Part shown: one piece after another, positions 19,013 through 27,833 of the stretch
How the letters are laid out: each line of letters starts with the position of its first letter
How positions within the stretch are numbered: the stretch's first letter is position 1
From: Pseudomonas matsuisoli
GTDB lineage: Bacteria; Pseudomonadota; Gammaproteobacteria; Pseudomonadales; Pseudomonadaceae
Direction: 5' to 3'
Length of the DNA: 64,000 nucleotides
NCBI RefSeq assembly: GCF_014647635.1
Contig: NZ_BMPO01000005.1
Coordinates: 132,174-196,173, forward strand
Translations under genes and position numbers: made by a program
Notes under the pieces: generated by a model
What the model saw: the letters and a program-made list of their open reading frames with translations, nothing else
What the model was told of the DNA's origin: nothing
Database searches by the model: none

Positions 19013-19600
19013 TGAATTCCGCCGCAGGGTTTGGAGGTCCGACAGGGCTGGCGAGAGGTGAGTTCAGCAGTTGGGGGGGGGGTACGCAGGATGCAGAGCT
19101 TGGATTTGGGAGTGGCCTAGGCCGCGATTGATATCCATCAGGCAAAGATGTGAGCACCATCAGTATCGCTTCGCGGGCATGGCCCGCTCCCACATTCGAG
19201 TCCCACATCCAGAGCGATATCCAAAGAACGTGTGATCTCCTTTTTGTTAAAGCCAGACTCAAGGCAAACATCGGACTTGTGGGAGCGGGCCATGCCCGCG
19301 AAGCGATCTCGAATTCGCCTACTTACTTCTAATGAACATCCCTCTCGAGTACGGCTGAGTAAACCTCGGCAGCGCGCATAAACAGCTCCCTCACAACCAC
19401 GACCGAAATCGAACCACCGCCACCGTGAACCGTATCGGTGCGAATCCAGCGCTCACATGCGTCGAATTTATCCGCCTCGGTGCACAAATAACCGCGCCGC
19501 GCTCCGCCAAGCCACGGAACGATAGTTGCAGCCTCCGCTTCGCTTTGCCTCGGCGGAAACGAGCAGTCCCGCGCTATCTCCCCCTGTCCCGGAGCAATAC
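19013..19600. other. 588-base intergenic region with G10 tract and long inverted REP pair
   Basis: Between the divergent OPT and peptide-binding protein genes. It holds a homopolymer of ten G (19073-19082) near the OPT start and a perfect inverted pair of 30-base units (19165-19194 and 19278-19307). The rest (19310-19600) shows no convincing gene, only the upstream region of the binding protein with GGAG before its ATG. Confidence 0.7.
19165..19307. repeat. Inverted pair of 30-base REP units (BIME-like)
   Basis: The unit GTGGGAGCGGGCCATGCCCG with flanking bases occurs as complement at 19165-19194 and direct at 19278-19307, identical over 30 bases. Each unit also contains its own small palindrome (CGGGCCATGCCCG). 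A further copy lies at 55245-55270. This is the usual structure of a bacterial interspersed mosaic element. Confidence 0.75.
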
Positions 19601-21193
19601 ATGACGAACCTGAAAATGCCAAAGCCTGGCCGCGTACCCGGTTGCTTTCTGGCGGGCGCTCTCGCGCTCTGCTCCGCACCGACTCATGCCGAAACCATCA
19701 ACGCGGTGATGCATGCCAGTCTGCGTTCGCTCGACCCCAACATCTCCACGGCCTACATCGTGCGCGACTATGCCTACATGGTGTACGACACCCTGCTGGC
19801 GCTGGATTCCAACGATAAAGTGCAGCCGCAAATGGCCGAAGGCTGGGAGGTTTCCGCTGACGGCAAGACCTATACGTTCACCCTGCGCGAAGGCCTGAAA
19901 TGGCATGATGGGCAGCCCGTGACCGCAAAGGACTGCATCGCCTCCATAAACCGCTGGGCGCAACTGGATAAGCTGGGACAAGTGATGAACGACCTGCTCG
20001 ACGAGATGAAGGTGATCGACGAGCGCCGTTTCTCAATGACGTTCAAGCAACCGACGGCCATCGCGCTGCAAGCGCTTTCCAAGTCCAGCGGCGTGGCGCC
20101 CTTCATCCTGCCGGAGCGGTTCGCCAGCCAACCCACCGGAAAGCCGATCGACGCAGCAATTGGTTCAGGCCCATTCAAATTCGTTACGAGTGAGTACCAG
20201 CCCGGCGTCCAAGCCGTTTTCGAACGGTTCACTGACTACAAGCCTCGCTCTGAGCCCGCTGACGGGCTGGCGGGCGGCAAGGTCGCGAAGGTCGACCGGG
20301 TGAAATGGGTCGCCATGCCGGACACCATGACCTCGGTGAATGCGCTGATGTCAGGGGAAGTCGACTTCATCGAAGACGTGCCCATCGACCTGCTACCGAT
20401 GCTGGAAGGCAATGACGATCTGACGCTGACCGAATACAAGCGTCAGGGTACCCAGAATGTCGCTCGGCCGAACATGCTGCAGCCTCCGCTGGACAACAAG
20501 CTCATTCGCCAGGCCGCCTTTGCGGCGATGGATCAGGAAGCGGTGCTTCAGGTTCAGAGCGGCAACCCGAGCTATTACCGCACGTGCGCGGCGCTGTTCG
20601 GTTGCGACACGCCCTATGCGACGGATGCCGGTTCGGAGGATCTGGTGAAGGCCGATCCAGCCAAGGCAGCAGCGTTGCTGAAGGAAGCCGGATACGACGG
20701 CACGCCGATCGTCATTCTTCACGCCACCGACGTCCAATCCCTGGCCGCGATGCCGCCGGTCTTCGCTCAATCGCTGCGCCAGGCCGGGTTCAAGGTCGAA
20801 TTGCAAACGATGGACTGGCAGACCCTCACCACACGCCGGACGTCCAGGGAACCGGTAGCCAAAGGCGGCTGGCACTTCTTCAGCACCTACAACACCATCG
20901 CAGACATTTCCGACCCAGTCGGCGCTATCACGGCGGCTGCAAACGGGGACAAAGCCTGGTTCGGCTGGGCAAATATCCCTGCGGTGGAAGACTTGCGCCG
21001 GAAGATGGCGCTGAGCACCGACGATGCACAGAAGCGCGACTATGCACAGCAGATACAGACGATCCTGTATGACGAGGCCGTGGTCATCCCACTGGGTGAG
21101 CGTTCGGTCATCACAGCCCGCCTGAAGAACGTAGGCGATCAACTGGATACCACCGTTCCTGTGTTCTGGAACATGACCAAAACCGCCAACTGA
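19601..21193 (+). CDS. ABC transporter substrate-binding protein, peptide/SBP_bac_5 family
   Basis: A 530-residue periplasmic binding protein of the dipeptide/oligopeptide type (solute-binding family 5). A signal peptide ends near THA-ET (about residue 31). The domain shows MHASLRSLDPN, YMVYDTLLALDSNDKVQPQMAEGWEVSADGKTYTFTLREGLKWHDGQPVTAKDC (near 60-115) and the later GTQNVARPNM and NKLIRQAAFAAMDQEA. The ATG at 19601 has GGAG about 7 bases upstream. No permease or ATPase gene is adjacent, so it is an orphan component. An amidase follows after 62 bases, which suggests delivery of an amide-bearing substrate. Confidence 0.9.
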   Translation: MTNLKMPKPGRVPGCFLAGALALCSAPTHAETINAVMHASLRSLDPNISTAYIVRDYAYMVYDTLLALDSNDKVQPQMAEGWEVSADGKTYTFTLREGLKWHDGQPVTAKDCIASINRWAQLDKLGQVMNDLLDEMKVIDERRFSMTFKQPTAIALQALSKSSGVAPFILPERFASQPTGKPIDAAIGSGPFKFVTSEYQPGVQAVFERFTDYKPRSEPADGLAGGKVAKVDRVKWVAMPDTMTSVNALMSGEVDFIEDVPIDLLPMLEGNDDLTLTEYKRQGTQNVARPNMLQPPLDNKLIRQAAFAAMDQEAVLQVQSGNPSYYRTCAALFGCDTPYATDAGSEDLVKADPAKAAALLKEAGYDGTPIVILHATDVQSLAAMPPVFAQSLRQAGFKVELQTMDWQTLTTRRTSREPVAKGGWHFFSTYNTIADISDPVGAITAAANGDKAWFGWANIPAVEDLRRKMALSTDDAQKRDYAQQIQTILYDEAVVIPLGERSVITARLKNVGDQLDTTVPVFWNMTKTAN

Positions 21194-21255
21194 ACCGTAT
21201 CGAGCAGCGTCACGCCTCGATAAGTCACGACGCCCGGTCATAAAAAGGAAAACCA

Positions 21256-22668
21256 ATGAAACCTACGAATGATCTTTGCCAACTGTCAGCCACCGAAACG
21301 GTTGGCCTCATACGTTCCCGCGCCATCAGTGCAGTCGAGATCGCCGAGGCAAGCCTTGCGCGCCTTGAGCAGGTCAACCCGGTCATCAACGCCGTGGTGG
21401 AACATCGCCCCGAAGAAACGTTGGCGCAGGCCCGCGAGGTGGATCGCAAGCTAGCCGCTGGAGAGGAAATTGGCCTTCTCGCGGGCGTTCCGGTGACCAT
21501 CAAGGTCAACGTGGATCAGGCAGGCTACGCAACGACCAATGGCCTGCGTGCACAACAAAACCTGATCGCCGCCCGGCATAACCCAGTGGCCGCCAGCCTG
21601 CTCGACGCCGGCGCGCTTTGCGTCGGGCGAAGCAATACGCCGGCATTCAGCTACCGCTGGTTCACCAGCAATTTGCTGCATGGCAACACGCTCAACCCCC
21701 GCAATGCGGAACTGACACCGGGCGGATCGTCCGGTGGCGCCGCCGCATCGGTGGCAGCGGGTATGGCTGCAATCGGCCACGGCACGGATATCGCCGGCTC
21801 GATCCGCTATCCCGCCTACGCCTGTGGCGTGCACGGGCTACGGCCATCGTTCGGCCGTGTAGCCGTCTACAACGCCTCGGGCGCGGAACGCACGATTGGC
21901 GGGCAGATCATGTCCGTATCCGGGCCGATCGCCCGAACTATCGACGACCTGAAACTCGCCTTGGCCGCCATGTCCGTTCCCAGCGTCGATGATCCCTGGT
22001 GGGTACCCGCGCCATTGGAAGGTCCCGATGCACCGAAGCGCGCCGCACTGTGCCTGCGTCCGGACGGCATCGACACCGCACCCGAGATTTGCCAGGCGCT
22101 GCTGGAAGCCGCGGACAAGCTTCGTGACGCCGGTTGGGTCGTCGATGAGCTGGACGCGCTGGTCCCGCTGGAAGACGCCGTAAAGGTGCAGATCACCCTC
22201 TGGATGGGCGATGGCTACGCAGACATGGTCGAGGCGGCGGCTCGGGAAGGCGATATCGGCGCCATCACAGCACTTGCAGGCCAACGAGAAACCGCAGAGC
22301 GCGTCGATCTGCAAACGTTCTCGGAAGCACTCCGCCGCCGAGCGAGCATCACGCGCCAATGGAATCAGTTCATGCAGCAATATCCGGTGGTATTACTGCC
22401 GGTCAGCGCGACACTCCCTTTCAAGCGCGACCAGGATTTGCAGGGCGACGAAGCCTACCGCCACGTCTGGAAATCCCAATGGCCCATGATCGGACTACCC
22501 GTTACCGGGCTGCCTTCGCTGAGCCTGTGTACCGGCTTCCTGCCTGACCAGACTCCACTGGGTGTCCAGATCGTCGCCGCGCGGTTTCGTGAAGATCTGT
22601 GCCTCGTAGCCGGGGCGGCGATAGAGACGCGGTCGGCGCGCATACAGATCACGGCGTTGGAAGACTAA
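21256..22668 (+). CDS. Amidase, amidase-signature family
   Basis: A 470-residue hydrolase of the amidase-signature family, which splits C-N amide bonds with a Lys-Ser-Ser triad. Seen: GVPVTIKVNVDQAG (catalytic Lys near residue 80), TPGGSSGGAAASVAAG (first Ser near 158) and GHGTDIAGSIRYPA (nucleophile Ser near 180). No signal peptide is present, so it acts in the cytoplasm. A good ribosome site (AAAAGGAAAA) precedes the ATG. It follows the orphan peptide-binding protein by 62 bases and the two are probably co-transcribed. The substrate is unknown; the protein could be a broad amidase rather than the GatA subunit, since no gatB or gatC is present. Confidence 0.9.
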   Translation: MKPTNDLCQLSATETVGLIRSRAISAVEIAEASLARLEQVNPVINAVVEHRPEETLAQAREVDRKLAAGEEIGLLAGVPVTIKVNVDQAGYATTNGLRAQQNLIAARHNPVAASLLDAGALCVGRSNTPAFSYRWFTSNLLHGNTLNPRNAELTPGGSSGGAAASVAAGMAAIGHGTDIAGSIRYPAYACGVHGLRPSFGRVAVYNASGAERTIGGQIMSVSGPIARTIDDLKLALAAMSVPSVDDPWWVPAPLEGPDAPKRAALCLRPDGIDTAPEICQALLEAADKLRDAGWVVDELDALVPLEDAVKVQITLWMGDGYADMVEAAAREGDIGAITALAGQRETAERVDLQTFSEALRRRASITRQWNQFMQQYPVVLLPVSATLPFKRDQDLQGDEAYRHVWKSQWPMIGLPVTGLPSLSLCTGFLPDQTPLGVQIVAARFREDLCLVAGAAIETRSARIQITALED

Positions 22669-22690
22669 TGCTGCGAGGCAAATTAATAAC

Positions 22691-22783
22691 GTAGGGTGGA
22701 TAACGCGCGAAGCGATTATCCACAGTGGCTTACAAAAGAGTGAACAACTTCGGTGGAAAAGGCTCCGCCGTTTTCCACCCTAC
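22691..22783. repeat. GTAGGGTGGATAAC paired repeat, copy A
   Basis: A two-part unit: GTAGGGTGGATAACGCGCGAAGCGATTATCCAC (22691-22723) and GGTGGAAAAGGCTCCGCCGTTTTCCACCCTAC (22752-22783). Each part is an internal palindrome and the outer ends GTAGGGTGG/CCACCCTAC pair with each other. Copies B and C lie at 25048 and 26271, and a partial one at 7017. Confidence 0.7.
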
Positions 22784-22898
22784 TTTGTTTATCTCTTATT
22801 TCACTTACGGCCATATGCTCATCGGGAATTTTCCCATGGGGGATTCTTTTAAGCTGAAAGATAAAAAGACAGTAGTCATACCTCGGCCTCACTCGCTA

Positions 22899-23360
22899 TC
22901 AAAGCTGCTTTCGAAAGTACACACGGTTAAATCCCTGATCAAACTTCCTATCTATCTCAACGAACCCAATCTTTTTATAGAGCACTATATTTTCGTGCAT
23001 CTTCTCGTTGGTAAATAACGTGAGCGCAGGCAAGTTCTCTGATCGTGCCATCTTCTCCGCAAACTCCATCAGCAAGCGCCCGAGGCCATGCCCTTGGAGC
23101 GCGGGGTCTACGACGAGATTATTAATTGAAATAGAGTCAGGTGTTTTTGCGAGAACGATGGCACCGACTATTCGCCCATCGATCCGAAGCGCATATAAAC
23201 CACCGGACCGTATAAGCGCCGAATAATCTGTGCTCATGGGTGCCGGCTGCTTTCCCATTCGCTCCACATACTTGGTGTAAGCGGCCACGACGATTGCCTT
23301 GATGGTGTCAGCGTCAGCGGGCCCGGCCTTATCGATCGTCGTTTTACCCGGTTGTGTCAT
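22899..23360 (-). CDS. GNAT family N-acetyltransferase
   Basis: A 153-residue acetyl-CoA-dependent acetyltransferase. The fold landmarks are AIVLAKTPDSISINNLVVDPALQGHGLGRLLMEFAEKMA, with the acetyl-CoA pyrophosphate loop QGHGLG near residue 92, and LTLFTNEKMHENIVLYKKIGFVEIDR (motif B). AAGGAG lies upstream of the ATG, at a rather long spacing. Its base composition is more AT-rich than its neighbours in the 3' half. The substrate cannot be inferred. Confidence 0.88.
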   Translation of the reverse strand: MTQPGKTTIDKAGPADADTIKAIVVAAYTKYVERMGKQPAPMSTDYSALIRSGGLYALRIDGRIVGAIVLAKTPDSISINNLVVDPALQGHGLGRLLMEFAEKMARSENLPALTLFTNEKMHENIVLYKKIGFVEIDRKFDQGFNRVYFRKQL

Positions 23361-23419
23361 GTATTTGGAAAACTCCTTGCGGATTGAGGGGCAGTGATTA
23401 CTTCACGGCGCCGGCGTTT

Positions 23420-24448
23420 TCACGACCTTGCCTCCAAGAGCTCTCTCAGCGCCACCGGCAGCACTCGCCGAGCTCGCTCGACAATGCGCTTTTCATGCTT
23501 CTGCCACAGGATGCCGAGGTAGATGATCGCAAGGCCTATCGCCGTCAATACGATCGGAAAAAGCCAGCTGTCTTCGAATACACGGGAGGCCAGGTGCGCG
23601 AGATAAATCCCACAGCCCAACGCACCGACGACCACGAACACCCGCCGCACGAGCATCACACCTGTCGCGATCATCAAAAGATTGATGCCGAAGTAGAGCG
23701 CCTTCGACAGCTCGCTATCGGACTGCTGAAGCGACATGCCACCCCAGAACGCAACGACACCGAAGAGATAGATCCAGAAGGCGTAGTCCGCCGTATGACG
23801 AGATCGCACATCGACCCAGAATGCCAAGCCGATCATCAGTAATCCCGTATACATCGAGACCAGTTTGCGCAATTCCCACGGCGCATCGCCGCCCGTGAGC
23901 ATCGCAGTCAGGTCCATCGTCATGTACCAGAGAGTCACCGCTATCGGCATGATCAGAAACGGATATTTGTAGCGCCAGGCCATGAACGCGCCGACGGCCA
24001 GCGTGCCCAGTTCCATGTAGATCCAGTGCCATTTGATGTAGCGGTGATAGCCCTGGTAAGTAATGTCCTCCGTCCAGACGCCCGCCCACGCCTGCAATCC
24101 ATAGATTGCCAGCGGCGTCATGAAGACCACGAAGGTCGCGCAAATGCCGGCGGGAATAACCAGGTTGCGGGCCGCGAACGCGCTCGTAAGCTTTAAGCCG
24201 ACGCCGGCATAAAGCAGCGCAATGAAGAAAATTCCCGCACCGCCGAAGGCTTCCCAGCCCAGGTTCATGAACAACGTCATCGCCCCGATCGCGAGCAGAC
24301 CGCCGAGGTAATAAAGCACATGGGTCGCACTGAACCTTGGCGTCGCGTGGGCGTTCGCCTCGAAAAAGGTGAACAGCGCATCGGCCTGCTGCGACGAGAT
24401 CAACCCCGCGCTCACGGCTTCATTCAACTGCTTCCGCGTAATGCTCAC
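23420..24448 (-). CDS. DUF2157-type integral membrane protein
   Basis: A 342-residue membrane protein. The cytoplasmic N terminus (VSITRKQLNEAVSAGLISSQQADALFTFFEA) is the helical region typical of DUF2157, followed by about ten membrane helices beginning with VLYYLGGLLAIGAMTLFMNLGW. GTG at 24448 was chosen as start: AAGGAGAGG lies immediately upstream, while the frame's further extension has no ribosome site and an implausible composition. The family function is unknown. Confidence 0.75.
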   Translation of the reverse strand: MSITRKQLNEAVSAGLISSQQADALFTFFEANAHATPRFSATHVLYYLGGLLAIGAMTLFMNLGWEAFGGAGIFFIALLYAGVGLKLTSAFAARNLVIPAGICATFVVFMTPLAIYGLQAWAGVWTEDITYQGYHRYIKWHWIYMELGTLAVGAFMAWRYKYPFLIMPIAVTLWYMTMDLTAMLTGGDAPWELRKLVSMYTGLLMIGLAFWVDVRSRHTADYAFWIYLFGVVAFWGGMSLQQSDSELSKALYFGINLLMIATGVMLVRRVFVVVGALGCGIYLAHLASRVFEDSWLFPIVLTAIGLAIIYLGILWQKHEKRIVERARRVLPVALRELLEARS

Positions 24449-24644
24449 GACCCTCTCCTTGGTGCACCTGTCACCGCCGATTAAACCACGCCGCGATGAA
24501 GACTCCGAAAGAGCTGATCCTGATCGATCTCCGCATTCAACAGCGCGCTGCACGCCCCTTTAGGAACAGCAGAGCCTCCCTCCCCTTCCGAACAAACCAG
24601 CAAACCCCTCGCTCGAACCTCCCATCAGCCAATGGAGCCGACCC

Positions 24645-25034
24645 ATGCCCACTACTGATCTCAAAAGCCGCTACCGCGCCTACATCGACTGCCTCAATCG
24701 TCGCGACTGGTCATCACTGAGCGAACACGTGGACGCAGCCATCCACTACAACGGCCAACACGTCGGCCTCGCCGGCTATCGCGCCATGCTGGAAGAGGAC
24801 GTTCGCGCCATTCCTGATCTGCACTTCCATATCGAGCTGCTCGTCGCCGATCCACCTCACATCGCCGCACGCTTGCACTTCGAATGCACGCCCACAGGTG
24901 AACTCTTTGGTTTACCTGTGAACGGCAAGCGAGTGATCTTTAGTGAGAATGTTTTTTATGAATACCGCGATGGCCTTATTAGCAATGTCAGGTCGATCAT
25001 CGATAAGGCGGCAATAACGTCGCAACTGGAATGA
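24645..25034 (+). CDS. SnoaL/NTF2-like protein (ester-cyclase-like)
   Basis: A 129-residue protein of the NTF2-like alpha+beta barrel fold, closest in look to SnoaL-type ester cyclases: RYRAYIDCLNRRDWSSLSEHVDAAIHYNG at the start, YRAMLEEDVRAIPDLHFHIELLVADPPHIAARLHFECTPTGE in the middle and FSENVFYEYRDGLISNVRSIID at the end. GGAG precedes the ATG. It stands alone, divergent from the DUF2157 gene. The reaction is unknown. Confidence 0.8.
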   Translation: MPTTDLKSRYRAYIDCLNRRDWSSLSEHVDAAIHYNGQHVGLAGYRAMLEEDVRAIPDLHFHIELLVADPPHIAARLHFECTPTGELFGLPVNGKRVIFSENVFYEYRDGLISNVRSIIDKAAITSQLE

Positions 25035-25344
25035 ACACTTGCACAACGTAGGGTGGGTAACTCGCGAAGCGATTATCCACGGTGATTCACAGGGGGCTGA
25101 GCAACTTCGGTGGGAAGGGACATTGCCATTTTCCACTCTAAATCACGGCGTCTCACGGAACGGCTAATCCCAAAGCAAGCCGGGCCGCCACTACCTGAGG
25201 ATATGTATTCCATATTAACGATCGATCAGCGTGATCTATTGACCCATAACTATTGACAATCAAACAAATTCGTGTTGTTGCGCCACGGCGGTGCGCTTAA
25301 AATTTTATTTCCATTTTTGTCTGGCTTCTGCCGGGATTGTTCTG
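25035..25344. other. Intergenic region upstream of FNT gene
   Basis: The first part holds repeat copy B (25048-25141). The second part (25200-25344) is clearly more AT-rich than the surroundings and contains two TTGAC words (25243 and 25255) of the kind found in promoters. No full FNR/ANR site with the right spacing was found and no small gene. Confidence 0.5.
25048..25141. repeat. GTAGGGTGGATAAC paired repeat, copy B
   Basis: A degenerate copy: GTAGGGTGGGTAACTCGCGAAGCGATTATCCAC followed by a second arm GGTGGGAAGGGACATTGCCATTTTCCACTCTA. The second arm has several changes that would weaken pairing compared with copies A and C. Confidence 0.65.
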
Positions 25345-26124
25345 ATGTCCGTCAATACACCGCAAGAAATCGCCGAACTGGTCATACAGTCCGGTATCCG
25401 CAAAAGTCGTATGCCGTTGTCCGCTCTCTTGATCCTCGGGTTCCTTTCCGGAGCCTTCATTTCTCTCGGATTCCTACTCGATATTCGTATCACCGCGCTG
25501 ATCCCAGCAGACTGGGAAACGCTATCCACCGTATTAGGTGCGACGGTATTCCCGTTGGGGCTGATCCTGACTGTATTGGCAGGCGGCGAGTTGCTGACCG
25601 GGAACATGATGTACCTGTCCATGGCGCTGTTCTCCCGGCAAATAGGCGTAATGGCGCTGCTCCGCAACTGGTTCTGGGTCACCGTGGCGAATTTCGCAGG
25701 CGCCTTCTTCGTCGCCTACGCTTTCGGCCATTTCCTCGGCTTGGTCGAGGGGCCAATCCTGCATAAAACCCTAGCCATTGCTCATGCCAAGGCCGGGGCG
25801 GATTTCATGCACGCTTTCGTATCCGCCATTGGCTGCAACTGGCTGGTTTGCCTAGGCATCTGGCTGGGGCTTTCGAGCCAGCAGGTAGGTGGAAAAATCA
25901 TCGCTATGTGGTTCCCAGTCATGGCGTTCGTAGCCATCGGTTTCCAGCACGTAGTGGCGAACATGTTCGTGATTCCCATGGCGATCCTGGTTGGCGACAT
26001 GGGATGGATCGACTACTTCAGCAACTTCGTGCCGGTATTCCTGGGCAATGTAATCGGTGGCTCGGTATTCGTCGGACTCGCCTATTACCTTTCGCTTCAG
26101 CCAAACGCCAAAAAGGCCGCGTGA
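25345..26124 (+). CDS. Formate/nitrite transporter family channel
   Basis: A 259-residue pentameric-type inner-membrane channel of the FNT family, which moves formate, nitrite or related small anions. Six membrane helices are visible. Characteristic are AGGELLTGNMMYLSMAL (helix 2-3 break), NWFWVTVANFAGA, CNWLVCLGIWLGLSS (near 170) and GFQHVVANMFVIPMAI with the central-pore histidine (near 208). The ATG at 25345 gives the usual N terminus MSVNTPQEIAELVIQSG; an in-frame GTG 54 bases upstream is less likely. No formate lyase or nitrite reductase gene is adjacent, so the substrate stays open. Confidence 0.9.
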   Translation: MSVNTPQEIAELVIQSGIRKSRMPLSALLILGFLSGAFISLGFLLDIRITALIPADWETLSTVLGATVFPLGLILTVLAGGELLTGNMMYLSMALFSRQIGVMALLRNWFWVTVANFAGAFFVAYAFGHFLGLVEGPILHKTLAIAHAKAGADFMHAFVSAIGCNWLVCLGIWLGLSSQQVGGKIIAMWFPVMAFVAIGFQHVVANMFVIPMAILVGDMGWIDYFSNFVPVFLGNVIGGSVFVGLAYYLSLQPNAKKAA

Positions 26125-26270
26125 AATATTCCCGGAACACTCTCGTAGTGGATTAGGAATGCATCATCCATCGTCTACCTTGCATCCAACTTAAAGCGTC
26201 ATTTTGAGGTAAACGGTGGAAGCCCTTTGGGATTCCACCCTACTCGCTAAACCGAACACTTTTAAATAAC

Positions 26271-26365
26271 GTAGGGTGGATAACTCGCGAAGCGATTATC
26301 CACAGTGTTCCACAAAAGAGTCAGTGACTTCGGTGAAAAAGGCTTTGCCGTTTTCCACCCTACTT
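26271..26365. repeat. GTAGGGTGGATAAC paired repeat, copy C
   Basis: Very close to copy A over both arms: GTAGGGTGGATAACTCGCGAAGCGATTATCCAC and GGTGAAAAAGGCTTTGCCGTTTTCCACCCTAC. A related half-unit (GGTGGAAGCCCTTTGGGATTCCACCCTAC) lies just before it at about 26215-26244. Together they fill most of the 287-base gap between the convergent FNT and MFS genes. Confidence 0.7.
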
Positions 26366-26411
26366 TCTGGATAAACGTCGCCGGCAGGACGACGACGTCT
26401 ATCTGCACGAC

Positions 26412-27833
26412 CTACAACTCCCGCTTCATATACTTCTCAATCTGCTCCAACGACTTACCTTTCGTTTCCGGCAGGAAGAAGAACACGAACAGCAGCGAGC
26501 AGACGTTGATGACCGCAAACCCGAAGAAGGTTGCGTTGCCGAATGCTTCGATGGCGACTGGGAAGCTGAACGCGACGGTCGCATTGAACAGCCACTGCAT
26601 GGACACGGCGGTGCCGGTGAGTAGGCCGCGAACCTGCATCGGGAACAGTTCGGACATGAGCAGCCAGTACACCGGCGCGATGCACGCTTGCATGAAGAGC
26701 AGGAAGATCAGAATGCACGCCAGGGCGGTGTAGCTCTGGACCAGGTTCTGAGGCATGAAAAGCATCACGCCGCCCAACGCTGCCTGCATGGAGACGACCA
26801 CGACCAGCCCGGTCATCAGCAGGTGCCGGCGGCCGTAACGGCCGATCGCCCAGATGCCGAGAATCGTCGCGAAGACCGAGACCACGCCGTTGCCAATGGT
26901 GGCGGTCAGCGCGGCATTGGTGCCCAACCCCGTGCTCTTGAGGATGACGGGCGTGTAGTACATGAACGCATTGACGCCGGTGAACTGTGCGGTGAAGCCT
27001 AGACCGATTCCGATCAGCAGTAGCTTGATGACCCAACCCTGGCGAAGTAAGTCCTTCACCGCGGGGCGTTTACGCGCCTGTTCGCGCTGCGCCTTCATTT
27101 CAGCCATTTCGCGTTGCGCTTCTTCCTTGGTGCCGCGCAGTCGCTCGAGGACATCTTCGGCATCATCCAGTCGCCCTTTCGCCGCCAACCAATGCGGCGA
27201 TGGTGGTACGAAGAACGTGCCGACTAGCAGCAAAATGCCTGGAACCATGGCGATCGCCAGCATGTAGCGCCAGATGCCTGGGATGTTCAGAGTGGCGGCG
27301 AGAACAGCGCTCAGTACGTAGGCGAGCAGCTGACCGGTCACGATCATCAATTCATTGCGACTGACCAAGCGTCCACGGCGCGCGGGGCCCGCGATCTCGG
27401 CGATGAATACCGGAACCGTGGCCGAACCGCCGCCCACAGCAATACCGAGCAGAAAACGGGCGACTACCATGGTGTTCACCGACGGGGCCATAGCGGTTCC
27501 TAGCGCACCTGCGATGAACAGCAGGGATAGCAAACGCAGCGCAATGCGCCGTCCGAAGCGATCCGACACGTAGCCACTGCCAAGGGAGCCAAATGCGGCG
27601 CCGACGATCAGGGAGGACGTCACGAGCCCTTCGGTGAAGGCGTTCAGCCCCAAACCGCCTTGGTCGGCGGGCAGGGTCATGAACGGCAAGGCTCCCGCGA
27701 TGATGCCGGTGTCGTAACCAAACGCGAGCGCGCCCATCGTGGCGACGAGTACCGAAATGAAGATCAACCGATTTGCGGAAGCGCGCTGTTCTGCGCGCTG
27801 TCCGGACATCGGCAACGTAACGTTCGAAGACAT
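26412..27833 (-). CDS. MFS sugar porter family transporter
   Basis: A 473-residue major-facilitator transporter with twelve membrane helices, of the sugar porter family (XylE/GalP-like). Signatures are GALAFGYDTGIIAGALPFM (helix 1), GYVSDRFGRRIALRL, the central loop beginning PPSPHWLAAKGRLDDAEDVLERLRG, and PETKGKSLEQIEKYM at the C terminus. The central motif is usually PESPRWL, so PPSPHWL is a small deviation. ATG at 27833 follows AAGGA; a GTG 27 bases upstream is possible. Likely substrate is a sugar or polyol by proton symport, but no catabolic gene is adjacent. Confidence 0.92.
   Translation of the reverse strand: MSSNVTLPMSGQRAEQRASANRLIFISVLVATMGALAFGYDTGIIAGALPFMTLPADQGGLGLNAFTEGLVTSSLIVGAAFGSLGSGYVSDRFGRRIALRLLSLLFIAGALGTAMAPSVNTMVVARFLLGIAVGGGSATVPVFIAEIAGPARRGRLVSRNELMIVTGQLLAYVLSAVLAATLNIPGIWRYMLAIAMVPGILLLVGTFFVPPSPHWLAAKGRLDDAEDVLERLRGTKEEAQREMAEMKAQREQARKRPAVKDLLRQGWVIKLLLIGIGLGFTAQFTGVNAFMYYTPVILKSTGLGTNAALTATIGNGVVSVFATILGIWAIGRYGRRHLLMTGLVVVVSMQAALGGVMLFMPQNLVQSYTALACILIFLLFMQACIAPVYWLLMSELFPMQVRGLLTGTAVSMQWLFNATVAFSFPVAIEAFGNATFFGFAVINVCSLLFVFFFLPETKGKSLEQIEKYMKREL

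Noticed and set aside
22725-23018. Open frame of 97 codons starting inside repeat copy A
   Set aside because: Its first 25 residues are translated repeat and a similar false frame starts in copy C; the rest is antisense to the GNAT gene.
25230-25290. Possible FNR/ANR box before the FNT channel gene
   Set aside because: TTGAC and ATCAA words are present but not as TTGATnnnnATCAA; the spacing is wrong.
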